DNA of 54,427 nt from Candidatus Oceanisphaera merdipullorum (lineage in GTDB: Bacteria > Pseudomonadota > Gammaproteobacteria > Enterobacterales > Aeromonadaceae), in NCBI GenBank assembly GCA_018883865.1, contig JAHLFI010000052.1:1-54427 (forward strand), read 5' to 3'. Under the pieces are notes generated by a model that had not been told where the DNA came from, searched no databases, and saw only the letters and a program-made list of their open reading frames with translations. Below, one piece after another: positions 46,778 to 54,427 of this stretch; within the stretch, counting starts at the first letter, position 1; each line of letters opens with the position of its first letter. The position numbers were made by a program, and so were the translations under genes.

Positions 46778-46923
46778 ATGTCGTAGCCGCCAACTTATTC
46801 GACGGGCCGCGACACTTGATAAAAAGCCAGCTCGGCTGGCAGTTTTTAAATAAAACATAAAACCGTGGCGAAGTCCTCTTCGCCGAAGATACGGCCAGCT
46901 ACAACGGCGAGCCATGCTAGGTG
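46778..46923. repeat. Imperfect inverted repeat element after the LTA-synthase-like gene
   Basis: The left part (about 46778-46817, with TCGTAGCCGCC and TTCGACGGGCCGCG) and the reverse complement of the right part (about 46865-46923, with TTGTAGCTGGC and TTCGGCGAAGAGGACTTCGC) are related but diverged. The gene's terminator lies between them. The pattern looks like a dispersed non-coding repeat. Confidence 0.4.
46821..46847 (+). terminator. Terminator after the LTA-synthase-like gene
   Basis: GCCAGC (46826-46831), TCG loop, GCTGGC (46835-46840), then AGTTTTT; five A residues lie on the left side. Confidence 0.8.
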
Positions 46924-46953
46924 TGGTTCTTGCTAACTCGCTCACCTTTTTGG

Positions 46954-46984
46954 TTGGACTTACTCAGTTGGCGCTTAATATAAT
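46954..46984 (+). promoter_or_regulatory. Possible cheV promoter
   Basis: A perfect TATAAT at 46979-46984 is preceded by TTGGAC at 46954-46959; the spacer of 19 bases is long. No clear sigma-28 motif was found. The start of cheV is 68 bases downstream of the -10. Confidence 0.4.
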
Positions 46985-47052
46985 CACGCAGCTCAAGACC
47001 GCCGTACTGATACTAGGTGCCCATTTTTCAAATTAAACGAGTATAAAACTCT

Positions 47053-47958
47053 ATGAATAAACAACCCAAACAGCTGCAAAAACTGTTGCTTTTTCAGTTA
47101 GCGGGCTCACGTTTATTTGGCTTAGGCACGCTAAAAATTCGCGAAATCATGCCCCTACCGCACTTAACTAAGCTACCGAGCAGCCAAAGTACCGTCATAG
47201 GTACGGCGACTTTTCGTGGTGCCGCCTTGCCGGTGATTGATATGGCCGCCGCCATCGGCTACAAGCCACTAACGGCGGAAGAACGCGCCACAGCGTCTGT
47301 CATTGTCACCGACGTGAATCGTAAAGAGATTGGCTTTATGGTGCGCAAGGTGCAGCGGATAGTGGAAACCGACTGGAAAGATGTGTCGCCGCCGCCCAAA
47401 GCCTTAGGCAAAAATGCTTTTATTACTGGCTTGGTGACGCTCAATGAAGAATTGATCCAGTTGCTGGATTTAGAGCTGCTCTTGGCCAAAATTTATCCGG
47501 AATCATTAAGCAGCAAAGATGTCTTGCTCAACGACATGGAAGTGGAAACGCTCCGCGGCTTATCAATCTTATTAGTGGATGACTCCATAGTGGCCCGCAA
47601 GCAATTGAGTGATGTGCTGGATCGTAAAAATATCGGTTATCAAGTGACCTTTGATGGCAGTGATGCCATGGCGCGCATTCTCGAAGCTCAGGCAAGCGGC
47701 AAGCCGGTAGACATTTTGGTTAGCGATATTGAGATGCCTGGGCTGGACGGTTACGAGCTGGCTTTTCAAATTCGCAACTATCCAGGCCTGCATCAGCCTT
47801 GGATCATATTGCACTCGTCATTGAGCAGCGAAATGAGCCTCAGTTATGCGGAGCAAGTTGGTGCAGATAGGGCTTTGACCAAGTTTGACGCCCACGAACT
47901 GCTGCATACCATGCTCATCGCCGCCAATGAACGAAAGAAGCTGCAAAGTAACGTGTAA
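47053..47958 (+). CDS. cheV: Chemotaxis coupling/response-regulator protein CheV
   Basis: A 301-residue two-domain protein: an N-terminal CheW-like domain (about 8-160: LLLFQLAGSRLFGLGTLKIREIM, GTATFRGAALPVIDMA, FITGLV) and a C-terminal receiver domain (about 170-295). The receiver has the acidic pair D176/D177 in LLVDDS, the phospho-acceptor D225 in VSDIEMPG, and Lys in LTKFDAHELL. CheV links chemoreceptors to CheA and tunes adaptation by phosphorylation. No other chemotaxis gene is nearby. The ribosome binding site is weak. Confidence 0.94.
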   Translation: MNKQPKQLQKLLLFQLAGSRLFGLGTLKIREIMPLPHLTKLPSSQSTVIGTATFRGAALPVIDMAAAIGYKPLTAEERATASVIVTDVNRKEIGFMVRKVQRIVETDWKDVSPPPKALGKNAFITGLVTLNEELIQLLDLELLLAKIYPESLSSKDVLLNDMEVETLRGLSILLVDDSIVARKQLSDVLDRKNIGYQVTFDGSDAMARILEAQASGKPVDILVSDIEMPGLDGYELAFQIRNYPGLHQPWIILHSSLSSEMSLSYAEQVGADRALTKFDAHELLHTMLIAANERKKLQSNV

Positions 47959-47975
47959 ATAGCAAAGGGGAAAGA

Positions 47976-48061
47976 GTGAAGAGAACGACATAAACCGACA
48001 CATTTATTTGCAGTCACTTTTTGGAGTCACTGTGTCCTAGTTTGTTCCCTTCACCCTTTAC
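47976..48061. repeat. Imperfect palindromic intergenic repeat (GTGAAGG type)
   Basis: Left arm 47976-48002 (GTGAAGAGAAC...GACACA) and right arm 48031-48054 (TGTGTCC...GTTCCCTTCAC) pair imperfectly. The 13-mer GTAAAGGGTGAAG on the minus strand at 48061-48049 is identical to 11832-11844. Confidence 0.45.
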
Positions 48062-48083
48062 ACATGCCCTTCACAGTATGTGC

Positions 48084-48725
48084 TTAAATCCCGTATTGCT
48101 GGCGATACGCCTGCACGCGCACTAAATGCTCGGCCATGGCCGGTTGCTCGCTTAAGTACTCGACCAAATCGGCCAAGGTGATAATGGCGGTAACTTGTGC
48201 ATTGTAATCACGCTCAACTTCTTGAATGGCCGACAACTCACCTTTGCCTTTCTCTTGGCGATCCAGTGCGATTAATACCCCCGCTAAGTTAGCGCCGTTG
48301 GCCGCAATGATGTCCATCGACTCCCGAATGGCCGTACCTGCTGTGATCACGTCATCAACCAGCATGATGCGCCCTTGCAGCGGGCTACCCACTAAGTTGC
48401 CACCCTCGCCGTGGGTTTTAGCTTCTTTGCGGTTAAAGCAATACGGCACGTCTTGGTCATGTATTTCCGCCAACTGCACCGCAGTCGCGCTGGCAATGGG
48501 AATGCCTTTGTACGCTGGGCCAAATAACACATCGTATTGGATCTTCGAATCCACTAACGCCGCCGCGTAAAAGCGGCCTAAACGCGCCAAATCCCTGCCG
48601 CTGTTAAACAGGCCCGCATTAAAGAAATAAGGGCTAATACGGCCAGATTTCAGGGTGAATTCGCCGAACTTAAGCACATATTTGCTCATAGCGAACTCAA
48701 TAAACTCACGCTGATACGCTTTCAT
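48084..48725 (-). CDS. pyrE: Orotate phosphoribosyltransferase
   Basis: PyrE joins orotate to PRPP, giving OMP, in de novo pyrimidine synthesis. The 213-residue protein (E. coli 213) has the N-terminal [17 protein letters not shown] and the PRPP-binding [13 protein letters not shown], plus [14 protein letters not shown], the catalytic loop. The ATG at 48725 is used; a TTG lies one codon upstream. rph lies 211 bases upstream on the same strand, the classical rph-pyrE order, but no T-tailed attenuator of the E. coli type is visible in the gap. Confidence 0.97.
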   Translation of the reverse strand: MKAYQREFIEFAMSKYVLKFGEFTLKSGRISPYFFNAGLFNSGRDLARLGRFYAAALVDSKIQYDVLFGPAYKGIPIASATAVQLAEIHDQDVPYCFNRKEAKTHGEGGNLVGSPLQGRIMLVDDVITAGTAIRESMDIIAANGANLAGVLIALDRQEKGKGELSAIQEVERDYNAQVTAIITLADLVEYLSEQPAMAEHLVRVQAYRQQYGI

Positions 48726-48803
48726 CAATTTTCTCTCAAGATTTTATTTTGACTCACAGCCACTAGAGCCATGAGCGGCTTAAACATATTTTTGCCACGC
48801 AAC

Positions 48804-48890
48804 CCACGGACTCAGAGACAGATAAAGGAAAGCATGCATTTAATAATCTCTTACCCAATCTCGGTCTTAATTAGTCTGTGGACTCCGTGG
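48804..48890. repeat. Inverted repeat in the rph-pyrE gap
   Basis: Arms at 48804-48822 (CCACGGACTCAGAGACAGA) and 48875-48890 (TCTGTGGACTCCGTGG) are imperfectly complementary. Nearby, close to the rph stop, GTTGAGTG-like units are repeated on the minus strand (about 48918-48949). Confidence 0.45.
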
Positions 48891-48936
48891 TGAAGAAATC
48901 GTTAGTTTTTGCGCGTCATTCAACACTCAACATTGA

Positions 48937-49665
48937 TCACTCAACATTAGCAATAGCCTTGCGCTGATGCGCCACTAGCTCATCAATTGATTTACGCGCC
49001 AAGGCCAGCATGGTCAACAACTGCTCATGAGTAAAAGGCGCGCCCTCGGCGGTGCCTTGTACTTCAATCATGTTGCCTTCGGCGGTCATCACCACGTTCA
49101 TGTCTGTTTCGGCCGCCGAGTCTTCGGTGTATTCCAAATCCGATACCGCCTGTCCGTCGACCATGCCCACCGAAATTGCCGCGACCAGCGTTTTCATGGG
49201 GTCTGTGGCTATCATACCTTTCGCCTTCATCCACGCCAGCGCTTGGGCCAAGGCCACACAAGCGCCGGTAATAGCAGCGGTGCGCGTGCCGCCGTCCGCT
49301 TGGATCACATCGCAATCCACCACTATGGTGTATTCGCCTAACTTGTTTAAATCCATAGCGGCACGCAGTGAACGACCAATCAGGCGCTGAATTTCCATGG
49401 TGCGACCACCTTGCTTGCCGCTGGCGGCTTCGCGGTTCATCCGGCTGTGAGTAGAACGTGGCAGCATGCCATATTCTGCCGTTACCCAACCTTGGCCTTT
49501 ACCGCGCAAGAAACGAGGTACGCCTTTTTCTACCGAAGCGGTGCACAGCACCTTGGTATGACCAAACTCTACCAACACAGAGCCTTCCGCATGGCGGGTA
49601 TAATTAGAGGTGATGGTAACGGGGCGCATTTCATCAACCGCACGGCCGCAGGCTCGTGTAGACAT
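48937..49665 (-). CDS. rph: Ribonuclease PH
   Basis: Phosphate-dependent 3'-to-5' exoribonuclease that trims tRNA 3' ends. The 242-residue protein (E. coli 238) starts [16 protein letters not shown], with [12 protein letters not shown], the RNA-binding [17 protein letters not shown], and [19 protein letters not shown]. The frame is intact, unlike the truncated rph of E. coli K-12. ATG 49665 has GGAG 6 bases upstream (the TTG of the longer frame is part of that site). Divergent from yicC. Confidence 0.97.
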   Translation of the reverse strand: MSTRACGRAVDEMRPVTITSNYTRHAEGSVLVEFGHTKVLCTASVEKGVPRFLRGKGQGWVTAEYGMLPRSTHSRMNREAASGKQGGRTMEIQRLIGRSLRAAMDLNKLGEYTIVVDCDVIQADGGTRTAAITGACVALAQALAWMKAKGMIATDPMKTLVAAISVGMVDGQAVSDLEYTEDSAAETDMNVVMTAEGNMIEVQGTAEGAPFTHEQLLTMLALARKSIDELVAHQRKAIANVE

Positions 49666-49727
49666 GGTATTCTCCAATGAGGATAAATCGCGTGCCCTAA
49701 GGCGTTCGCGATTCTTATAAAGACGCC

Positions 49728-49756
49728 ATTATAAAGAAACTACCCGCGCATTGCAT
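49728..49756 (-). promoter_or_regulatory. Possible rph(-pyrE) promoter
   Basis: A perfect TATAAT on the minus strand (49733-49728) lies 62 bases before the rph start; the -35 at a 17-base spacing (49756-49751) reads ATGCAA, which is weak. Confidence 0.45.
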
Positions 49757-49830
49757 GTGTCCACCATTGCCGCTTGTCGGTGGCGGTGTCACACTTAAGC
49801 GCTTCACGTGCAACTAATATTGAGAGCCAC

Positions 49831-50694
49831 ATGATCCACAGTATGACCGCCTATGCGCGACAAGAATTCAAACAAGACTGGGGCACAGCAGTTTGGGAAA
49901 TTCGCTCCGTTAACCAACGCTACTTAGAAACCTATACTCGGCTACCCGAGCAGTTTCGCAGCCTAGAGCCATTAGTGCGCGAAAAACTGCGTGCCCGCTT
50001 ACAGCGCGGCAAGGTGGAATGCGGCCTGCGTTTTGAGTCTAACTTGGCTAATCAGGGCCAACTGCAGATGAATAAAGCACTGGCCAAGCAACTGATTGAT
50101 GGCGCCGATTGGGTTTTATCCGAAGCAGGCCAAGGCGCTTTAAATCCGGTGGATATTTTACGCTGGCCGGGCGTGATGGAAGCGCAAGCCCAAGACATGG
50201 ACGCGCTAAGCAATGAATTGATCGCTTGCCTAGATAAAGTGGTGGATGATTTTCTCGACGCCCGTGCCAGCGAAGGCGATAAGCTGAAAGACTTAATTGA
50301 GTTGCGCTTGAGCGGCATAGAACAAGAAGTGGATAAAGTGAAAACGCAAATGCCAGCTATCATGGCTTGGCAGCGTCAACGCCTGCAAGACCGCTTCGAA
50401 GAAGCCAAGATTGAGCTAGACCCGCAGCGTGTCGAACAAGAAATGGTGTTATTGGCACAAAAAGTCGACGTAGCCGAAGAGCTAGACCGCTTAGTGACCC
50501 ATATCGGCGAAACGCGCAAAATCCTGAAAAAAGGCGGCGCCTGCGGCCGACGTTTAGACTTTATGATGCAAGAGTTTAACCGCGAGTCTAATACCCTTGG
50601 CTCTAAGTCAATCAGCACCGACATCACCAATTCTGCGGTAGAAATGAAAGTATTGATCGAGCAAATGCGTGAACAAATTCAAAATATTGAGTAA
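49831..50694 (+). CDS. yicC: YicC family endoribonuclease
   Basis: YicC is a conserved stress-related protein, described in E. coli as an endoribonuclease that promotes decay of small RNA RyhB. The 287-residue product equals E. coli in length and starts MIHSMTAYARQEF; the N-terminal YicC domain has WEIRSVNQRYLE and the C-terminal DUF1732 domain ends GRRLDFMMQEFNRE...NTLGSKS...SAVEMKVLIEQMREQIQNIE. The ATG at 49831 has GAGAG 5 bases upstream; the longer frame from 49774 has no support. Divergent from rph, as in E. coli. Confidence 0.96.
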   Translation: MIHSMTAYARQEFKQDWGTAVWEIRSVNQRYLETYTRLPEQFRSLEPLVREKLRARLQRGKVECGLRFESNLANQGQLQMNKALAKQLIDGADWVLSEAGQGALNPVDILRWPGVMEAQAQDMDALSNELIACLDKVVDDFLDARASEGDKLKDLIELRLSGIEQEVDKVKTQMPAIMAWQRQRLQDRFEEAKIELDPQRVEQEMVLLAQKVDVAEELDRLVTHIGETRKILKKGGACGRRLDFMMQEFNRESNTLGSKSISTDITNSAVEMKVLIEQMREQIQNIE

Positions 50695-50731
50695 CAGTCT
50701 ATACAGAAGCTGCCTCTAACTAGAGTCTACT

Positions 50732-50755
50732 AAGCCCCTAATTAGGGGCTTTTTT
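50732..50755 (+). terminator. Terminator after yicC
   Basis: AAGCCCC (50732-50738), TAATTA, GGGGCTT (50745-50751) followed by TTTT. It lies 38 bases after the yicC stop. Confidence 0.88.
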
Positions 50756-50840
50756 ATAACTAATTTAAGACTGCTGTATGAGGATTTATGAATTAAGCGA
50801 GTGCACTACAAGTATAAATTCCATTAGATAAGAATTTTAT

Positions 50841-50903
50841 ATGGCGCGCCAAGTAAAAGAACTCAGCACACCATTACTTAAAACGCCACTAACGGCGAAG
50901 TGA
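50841..50903 (+). pseudogene. Possible N-terminal relic of a P4-type tyrosine integrase
   Basis: ATG 50841 opens MARQVKELSTPLLK before a stop at 50903. The sequence resembles the conserved start of P4-family integrases (MAR-x-x-K-x-L-[ST]). The 3' end of yicC is a known integration site for some genomic islands, so the position fits. Only about 14 residues support this; no downstream catalytic motifs or duplicated yicC end were found. Confidence 0.35.
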
Positions 50904-51650
50904 CTCCTGATGCTATTCGAGCTAGATGCACCCAAAGCGGCCCGCTTTACGCTGCACCCAACGTGAGGCCTGCAACAGCATTCCAGCTAAAAGCCTTGAT
51001 GTGACAGACATCTTAAGCGCACCCTGTTGCAACAATATCCGCATCAGCCGCACCTCTCAGTCTCGTAACTGCAGTTACGCTTAATTGGGCAATGGTGTGA
51101 GAAAATCAACGGCAGCTAAATTGGCCGCATATAGAGCTAATATAAGAGCTTTAAGTCTCTCTTACAGCTAATCCGCGTATCCAAGCCTGTTTGATCGCGT
51201 CCCTTACTGCCCAGCCGTTTACCACTAGGGTAATTTTTAAAATAAATTTTTACGCCTTTTTGCTTAAATAAACATCGACTGAGATGACACTTATATAAAA
51301 TGTTCACTCGGGATTTTGTTAATAAAAAAAGCAAAGACTAGCCATTACAGCCCAGCACCTTAACCCGAAAAATATGTATATTTAAGATTTTATGCTACAT
51401 CATATGGAGAATAGACAGTTTTATATGTCAACGGTGCCATTTTATACAAGAGAACAATAACCCTCAGCCAACCTTAATTGACAAGCCTCAATTGTATCCT
51501 TTATTGGTTTTAGAACAGCCGTTTCCGTTTTATAACTCGGTTTTACCGAGCAATTAGGCAGGAAAAAACTGATAGAACCGAACCTACTACCTGATCATAA
51601 TGCAATTTGCGTGGAGGGCACTTCCGCAGCAAGCTATAGTTATTTTTGAT
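50904..51650. other. Gene-poor stretch between yicC and gmk
   Basis: No convincing gene. A short plus-strand frame at about 50878-50997 (TPDAIRARCTQSGPLYA and on) has a protein-like look and might be another relic. From about 51190 to 51600 the DNA becomes AT-rich. A TTGACA at 51478-51483 has only a weak -10 (TATTGG, 18-base spacer), and a small hairpin CTCGGT-TTT-ACCGAG lies at 51536-51550. The minus-strand 65-codon frame at 51137-51334 looks non-coding. Confidence 0.5.
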
Positions 51651-51682
51651 TGGCCGTTGTCTTTACAACGGCCATTTTTTTT
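51651..51682 (+). terminator. Strong orphan terminator upstream of gmk
   Basis: A perfect 10-bp stem TGGCCGTTGT (51651-51660)/ACAACGGCCA (51665-51674) with a CTTT loop and eight T residues. No gene on the plus strand precedes it, so it ends an unrecognised transcript or serves as a gmk leader attenuator. Confidence 0.88.
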
Positions 51683-51765
51683 AGGCTCGCATTCTGGTAA
51701 ACTTTGCCGCCCTTGGTTCCAGCCCCGCTCGGCGCTGGCAGATAATCCCGAACGGGCATAACACT

Positions 51766-52395
51766 ATGGCGCACTGTGGTACCTTATTTATTCTTTCCTC
51801 TCCTAGTGGCGCAGGCAAATCCAGCCTGATCCAGGGCCTGCTCGATCGTCCCAGCGTCGATGGCATGTTGCAGGTTTCCGTCTCTCATACCACGCGCGCG
51901 GCGCGGCCCGGTGAAGTAGACGGCATTCATTATCACTTTACCGATCAGGCGACCTTTAAAGAGCTGATTGAACGTGGTGCTTTTTATGAGTGGGCCCAAG
52001 TATTTGATAACTACTATGGCACCTCACGGGAGTGGATAGATGAACAGCTAGAAAAAGGTATCGACATCTTGCTCGATATCGACTGGCAAGGTGCGCGACA
52101 AATTCGCGCTCAATCGCCCAGTGCCAAGTCTATTTTTGTCTTGCCACCAAGTCGAGTTGAACTGGAACGACGCTTAAATGCTCGCCAGCAAGATACGGCA
52201 GAGGTAATAAAGAGTAGAATGGACAAGGCGGTGTCAGAGATGTCACATTACGACGAGTACGACTACTTGCTGGTTAATGATAATTTTGACCATGCACTGG
52301 ATCGCCTCAGCGCCATTATCGAGGCCGAACGGGCCAGTACTGAGAAACAAGCGATACGTTTCCAGCACTTGCTTAACGGCCTGCTGGCGGAATAG
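51766..52395 (+). CDS. gmk: Guanylate kinase
   Basis: Gmk phosphorylates GMP/dGMP to GDP/dGDP. The 209-residue protein (E. coli 207) has the P-loop [11 protein letters not shown] at about residues 11-21, the GMP-binding [21 protein letters not shown], and [15 protein letters not shown]. It heads the conserved gmk-rpoZ-spoT group, linking GTP supply with the ppGpp enzyme. The ribosome binding site is weak (AACGGG). An independent terminator lies 84 bases upstream, so a promoter within 51683-51765 is expected; none is clear. Confidence 0.97.
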   Translation: MAHCGTLFILSSPSGAGKSSLIQGLLDRPSVDGMLQVSVSHTTRAARPGEVDGIHYHFTDQATFKELIERGAFYEWAQVFDNYYGTSREWIDEQLEKGIDILLDIDWQGARQIRAQSPSAKSIFVLPPSRVELERRLNARQQDTAEVIKSRMDKAVSEMSHYDEYDYLLVNDNFDHALDRLSAIIEAERASTEKQAIRFQHLLNGLLAE

Positions 52396-52444
52396 GCTAA
52401 GATCCTTTAGAATTTTGCACCTTTTTTAATCATTGGAGTCCATT

Positions 52445-52723
52445 ATGGCACGCGTTACTGTTGAAGATGCTGTTGAGCAGGTAGGCAATCGCTTTGATTT
52501 AGTGTTAGTTGCTTCCCGTCGCGCTCGCCAACTGGCAACCCAGGGCAAAGACGCACTGGTACCACTCGAGAATGACAAGCCCACCGTTGTGGCATTGCGT
52601 GAGATTGAGCTTGGCTTAGTAAACCATGCGATGATGGATATGCAAGATCGCCAAGAGCAGCAAGAAACAGATGCCGCCGAACTGGCAGCTGTAGCCGCGA
52701 TCGCTGAAGGTCGTTTGCTGTAA
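52445..52723 (+). CDS. rpoZ: DNA-directed RNA polymerase omega subunit
   Basis: Omega assists folding of the beta-prime subunit and forms one ppGpp-binding site of RNA polymerase. The 92-residue protein (E. coli 91) starts [20 protein letters not shown], almost identical to E. coli, and has [12 protein letters not shown] and [15 protein letters not shown] lies just upstream of ATG 52445; the TTG at 52433 is part of that site. It is followed by a hairpin before spoT. Confidence 0.98.
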   Translation: MARVTVEDAVEQVGNRFDLVLVASRRARQLATQGKDALVPLENDKPTVVALREIELGLVNHAMMDMQDRQEQQETDAAELAAVAAIAEGRLL

Positions 52724-52736
52724 GCTAACGTCAAAC

Positions 52737-52765
52737 GCCCGTTTACTAAAACGGGCCTTATTTTT
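52737..52765 (+). terminator. Terminator/attenuator between rpoZ and spoT
   Basis: GCCCGTTT (52737-52744), ACTA loop, AAACGGGC (52749-52756), then CTTATTTTT. It lies inside the gmk-rpoZ-spoT operon and would reduce spoT transcription relative to rpoZ. Confidence 0.75.
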
Positions 52766-52802
52766 AGATCGCATCTTTATCGCTTAATGATCGGGGTATG
52801 CA

Positions 52803-54427
52803 TTGTATCTATTTGAATCTCTTAAAGAGCTTGCCTCCAGCTATCTCCCCACCGAGCAGATAGAGCAGCTTACCGCCGCTTATGTGGTGGCCAGAGATGC
52901 GCATCAGGGGCAAACTCGTTCTAGCGGCGAGCCTTATATCACCCATCCGGTGGCAGTGGCACGTATTCTGGCAGAGATGCATCTCGATCATGAAACCCTG
53001 ATGGCCGCTTTATTGCACGATGTCATCGAAGACACCAGCACCACCAAAATCGCACTCGCCGAGCAGTTTGGCAGTGCAGTCGCGGAGTTGGTAGAAGGTG
53101 TCTCTAAACTCGATAAAATCAAGTTTAGAGATCACAAAGAAGCCCAAACAGAAAACTTTCGCAAAATGGTGTTGGCCATGACCCAAGATATTAGGGTTAT
53201 CCTCATCAAGCTGGCCGACCGCACCCACAATATGCGCACCCTCGGCTCGCTGCGACCAGATAAGCGCCGGCGCATCGCCCGCGAAACTCTCGAAATTCAT
53301 GCCCCTATAGCGAACCGACTCGGCATTCACAGCATCAAGAATGAGCTGGAAGAATTAGGCCTAGAAGCCTTATATCCGATGCGTACTCGCGTGTTACGCG
53401 AGTCAGTACGCCGCGCCCGAGGTAATAGACGCGAAATCATTCAATCGATCTTCGAAGAAGTCAACGGCAGGATCCAAGACGCACACATTGATGCCATCGT
53501 TTTGGGTCGTGAAAAAAACATGTTCTCTATTTACAACAAGATGGTAAAAAAAGAACTGCAGTTTCACGAGGTCATGGATATCTACGCTTTTCGCGTCATC
53601 GTTAAGGATATAGACACCTGTTATCGGGTGTTAGGCCAAATGCACACCTTGTATAAACCCAGACCGGGTCGTTTCAAAGACTACATCGCCATTCCTAAAA
53701 CGAACGGTTATCAATCGTTACACACCTCCTTAGTGGGCCCCCATGGCTTGCCAGTAGAAGTGCAGATCCGCACCGAAGACATGGATCAAATGGCCGATAA
53801 AGGCGTGGCCGCGCACTGGGCGTATAAGCACGATACCGAACGTTCGAATACCACGGCACAGGTTCGCGCCGATCGCTGGATGCAAAGTTTATTAGAATTG
53901 CAGCAAAGTGCCGGCTCTTCGTTTGAGTTTATCGAGGGCGTTAAAACCGACCTCTTCCCCGACGAAATTTATGTATTTACCCCCGAAGGCCGCATCTTAG
54001 AGTTACCGTCTGGCGCTACCGCGGTGGACTTTGCCTATGCGGTGCACACCGACATTGGCCATGCCTGCGTGGGTGCACGCGTCGACCGCCAGCCTTATTC
54101 ACTGAGCCAGCGCTTGCACTCAGGCCAAACCATAGAAATTATTACCGCGCCCAGCGCGCGTCCCAATGCGGCTTGGTTGAACTTTGTGGTCACTTCACGG
54201 GCACGAACAAAAATTCGCCAGTTCTTGAAGAACTTGCGCACCGAAGAATCGGTGTTACTCGGCAAGCGACTGTTGAATCACGCCTTGGGCGCGAAAAACA
54301 TCGAAGACATACCGACTGAGCGCGTCGAGCAAGTATTAAAAGACACCAAGCACGGCTCACTTAACAGCCTGATGGCCGATATTGGTCTGGGCAACGCCAT
54401 GAGTGTGGTGGTGGCACGCCGTCTGCT
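52803..54427 (+). CDS. spoT: Bifunctional (p)ppGpp synthetase/hydrolase SpoT (3' end outside window)
   Basis: SpoT hydrolyses, and weakly makes, the alarmone (p)ppGpp. The start is TTG at 52803 (GGGG 6 bases upstream), giving MYLFESLKELASSYLP, which matches the E. coli protein, itself TTG-initiated. The 541 visible residues cover the HD hydrolase domain (TRSSGEPYITHPVAVA, LLHDVIEDTS, KLADRTHNMRTL), the synthetase domain (REKNMFSIYNKM, DIYAFRVIV, GRFKDYIAIPKTNGYQSLHT) and the TGS domain (DEIYVFTPEGRI, FAYAVHTDIGH). No stop occurs before the window ends; the C-terminal helical and ACT domains lie beyond it. No lesions. Confidence 0.97.
   Translation, partial: MYLFESLKELASSYLPTEQIEQLTAAYVVARDAHQGQTRSSGEPYITHPVAVARILAEMHLDHETLMAALLHDVIEDTSTTKIALAEQFGSAVAELVEGVSKLDKIKFRDHKEAQTENFRKMVLAMTQDIRVILIKLADRTHNMRTLGSLRPDKRRRIARETLEIHAPIANRLGIHSIKNELEELGLEALYPMRTRVLRESVRRARGNRREIIQSIFEEVNGRIQDAHIDAIVLGREKNMFSIYNKMVKKELQFHEVMDIYAFRVIVKDIDTCYRVLGQMHTLYKPRPGRFKDYIAIPKTNGYQSLHTSLVGPHGLPVEVQIRTEDMDQMADKGVAAHWAYKHDTERSNTTAQVRADRWMQSLLELQQSAGSSFEFIEGVKTDLFPDEIYVFTPEGRILELPSGATAVDFAYAVHTDIGHACVGARVDRQPYSLSQRLHSGQTIEIITAPSARPNAAWLNFVVTSRARTKIRQFLKNLRTEESVLLGKRLLNHALGAKNIEDIPTERVEQVLKDTKHGSLNSLMADIGLGNAMSVVVARRL

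Noticed and set aside
46655-46945. 96-codon minus-strand frame after the LTA-synthase-like gene
   Set aside because: It crosses the gene's 3' end, its terminator and a repeat element; no family resemblance.
49064-49489. 141-codon minus-strand frame inside rph
   Set aside because: Alternative frame on the same strand within a conserved gene; composition (Arg/His/Gly rich) is that of a frame shadow.
51137-51334. 65-codon minus-strand frame in the yicC-gmk gap
   Set aside because: AT-rich chance frame, no ribosome binding site, no recognisable features.

Overview
The window looks like ordinary core chromosome from a marine-type gammaproteobacterium. Protein sequences and gene order (lexA next to a cox operon, hslVU-rraA-zapB, hldD-waa cluster-coaD-mutM-rpmGB-radC-coaBC-dut-slmA, pyrE/rph-yicC-gmk-rpoZ-spoT) resemble the Aeromonadales/Alteromonadales/Vibrionales neighbourhood; an Oceanimonas/Oceanisphaera-like organism is my best guess, by inference only. 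No tRNA, rRNA, CRISPR array, complete insertion sequence or prophage was seen. Almost every gene is a recognisable housekeeping gene, and I found no convincing new multi-gene system.

Layout. 1-7.6 kb (+): priA, argS, ftsN, hslVU (with a heat-shock-like promoter) and rraA, closed by a bidirectional terminator. 7.6-11.8 kb (-): zapB, cysE, fieF, trmL and a DinF-type MATE exporter. 11.9-20 kb (-): a tightly packed aa3/caa3-type cytochrome c oxidase operon, transcribed ctaC(with a fused cytochrome c domain)-ctaD-ctaG-ctaE-SURF1-thioredoxin-like protein-ctaA-ctaB-sco, i.e. oxidase subunits followed by heme A synthesis and copper insertion factors. 20.2-26.6 kb (mostly -): lexA with two SOS boxes, ubiA-ubiC, a FliL-like secreted protein, glpE-glpG and kbl-tdh. 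The 0.9-kb gap upstream of kbl holds a decayed TetR regulator.

27.4-39 kb: the LPS inner-core locus: hldD (makes ADP-heptose), a fused glycosyltransferase/deacetylase, five GT9 heptosyltransferase-type genes including waaF, waaA (Kdo transferase), kdkA (Kdo kinase), a waaE-like GT2 and coaD. Two of the GT9 genes are AT-rich and flank a normal-composition waaF, suggesting local exchange of core-type genes. 39-44.7 kb: mutM, rpmG, rpmB and radC on -, then coaBC-dut-slmA and mscS on +. 44.8-48 kb: an LTA-synthase-like membrane sulfatase-fold enzyme and cheV. 48-54.4 kb: rph and pyrE (-), divergent yicC, a 1.1-kb gene-poor stretch with a possible integrase relic and an orphan terminator, then gmk-rpoZ-spoT; spoT runs off the window end.

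The items most worth a second look are the glycosyltransferase-deacetylase fusion; a chorismate lyase lacking the usual active-site Gly-Arg pair; a Sco protein whose expected copper-ligand histidine reads Gln; an unassigned membrane-anchored CxxC protein in the cox operon; the TetR pseudogene; and several families of short imperfect palindromic intergenic repeats. Start codons were re-chosen for many genes using ribosome binding sites and family alignment from memory; no database search was possible.
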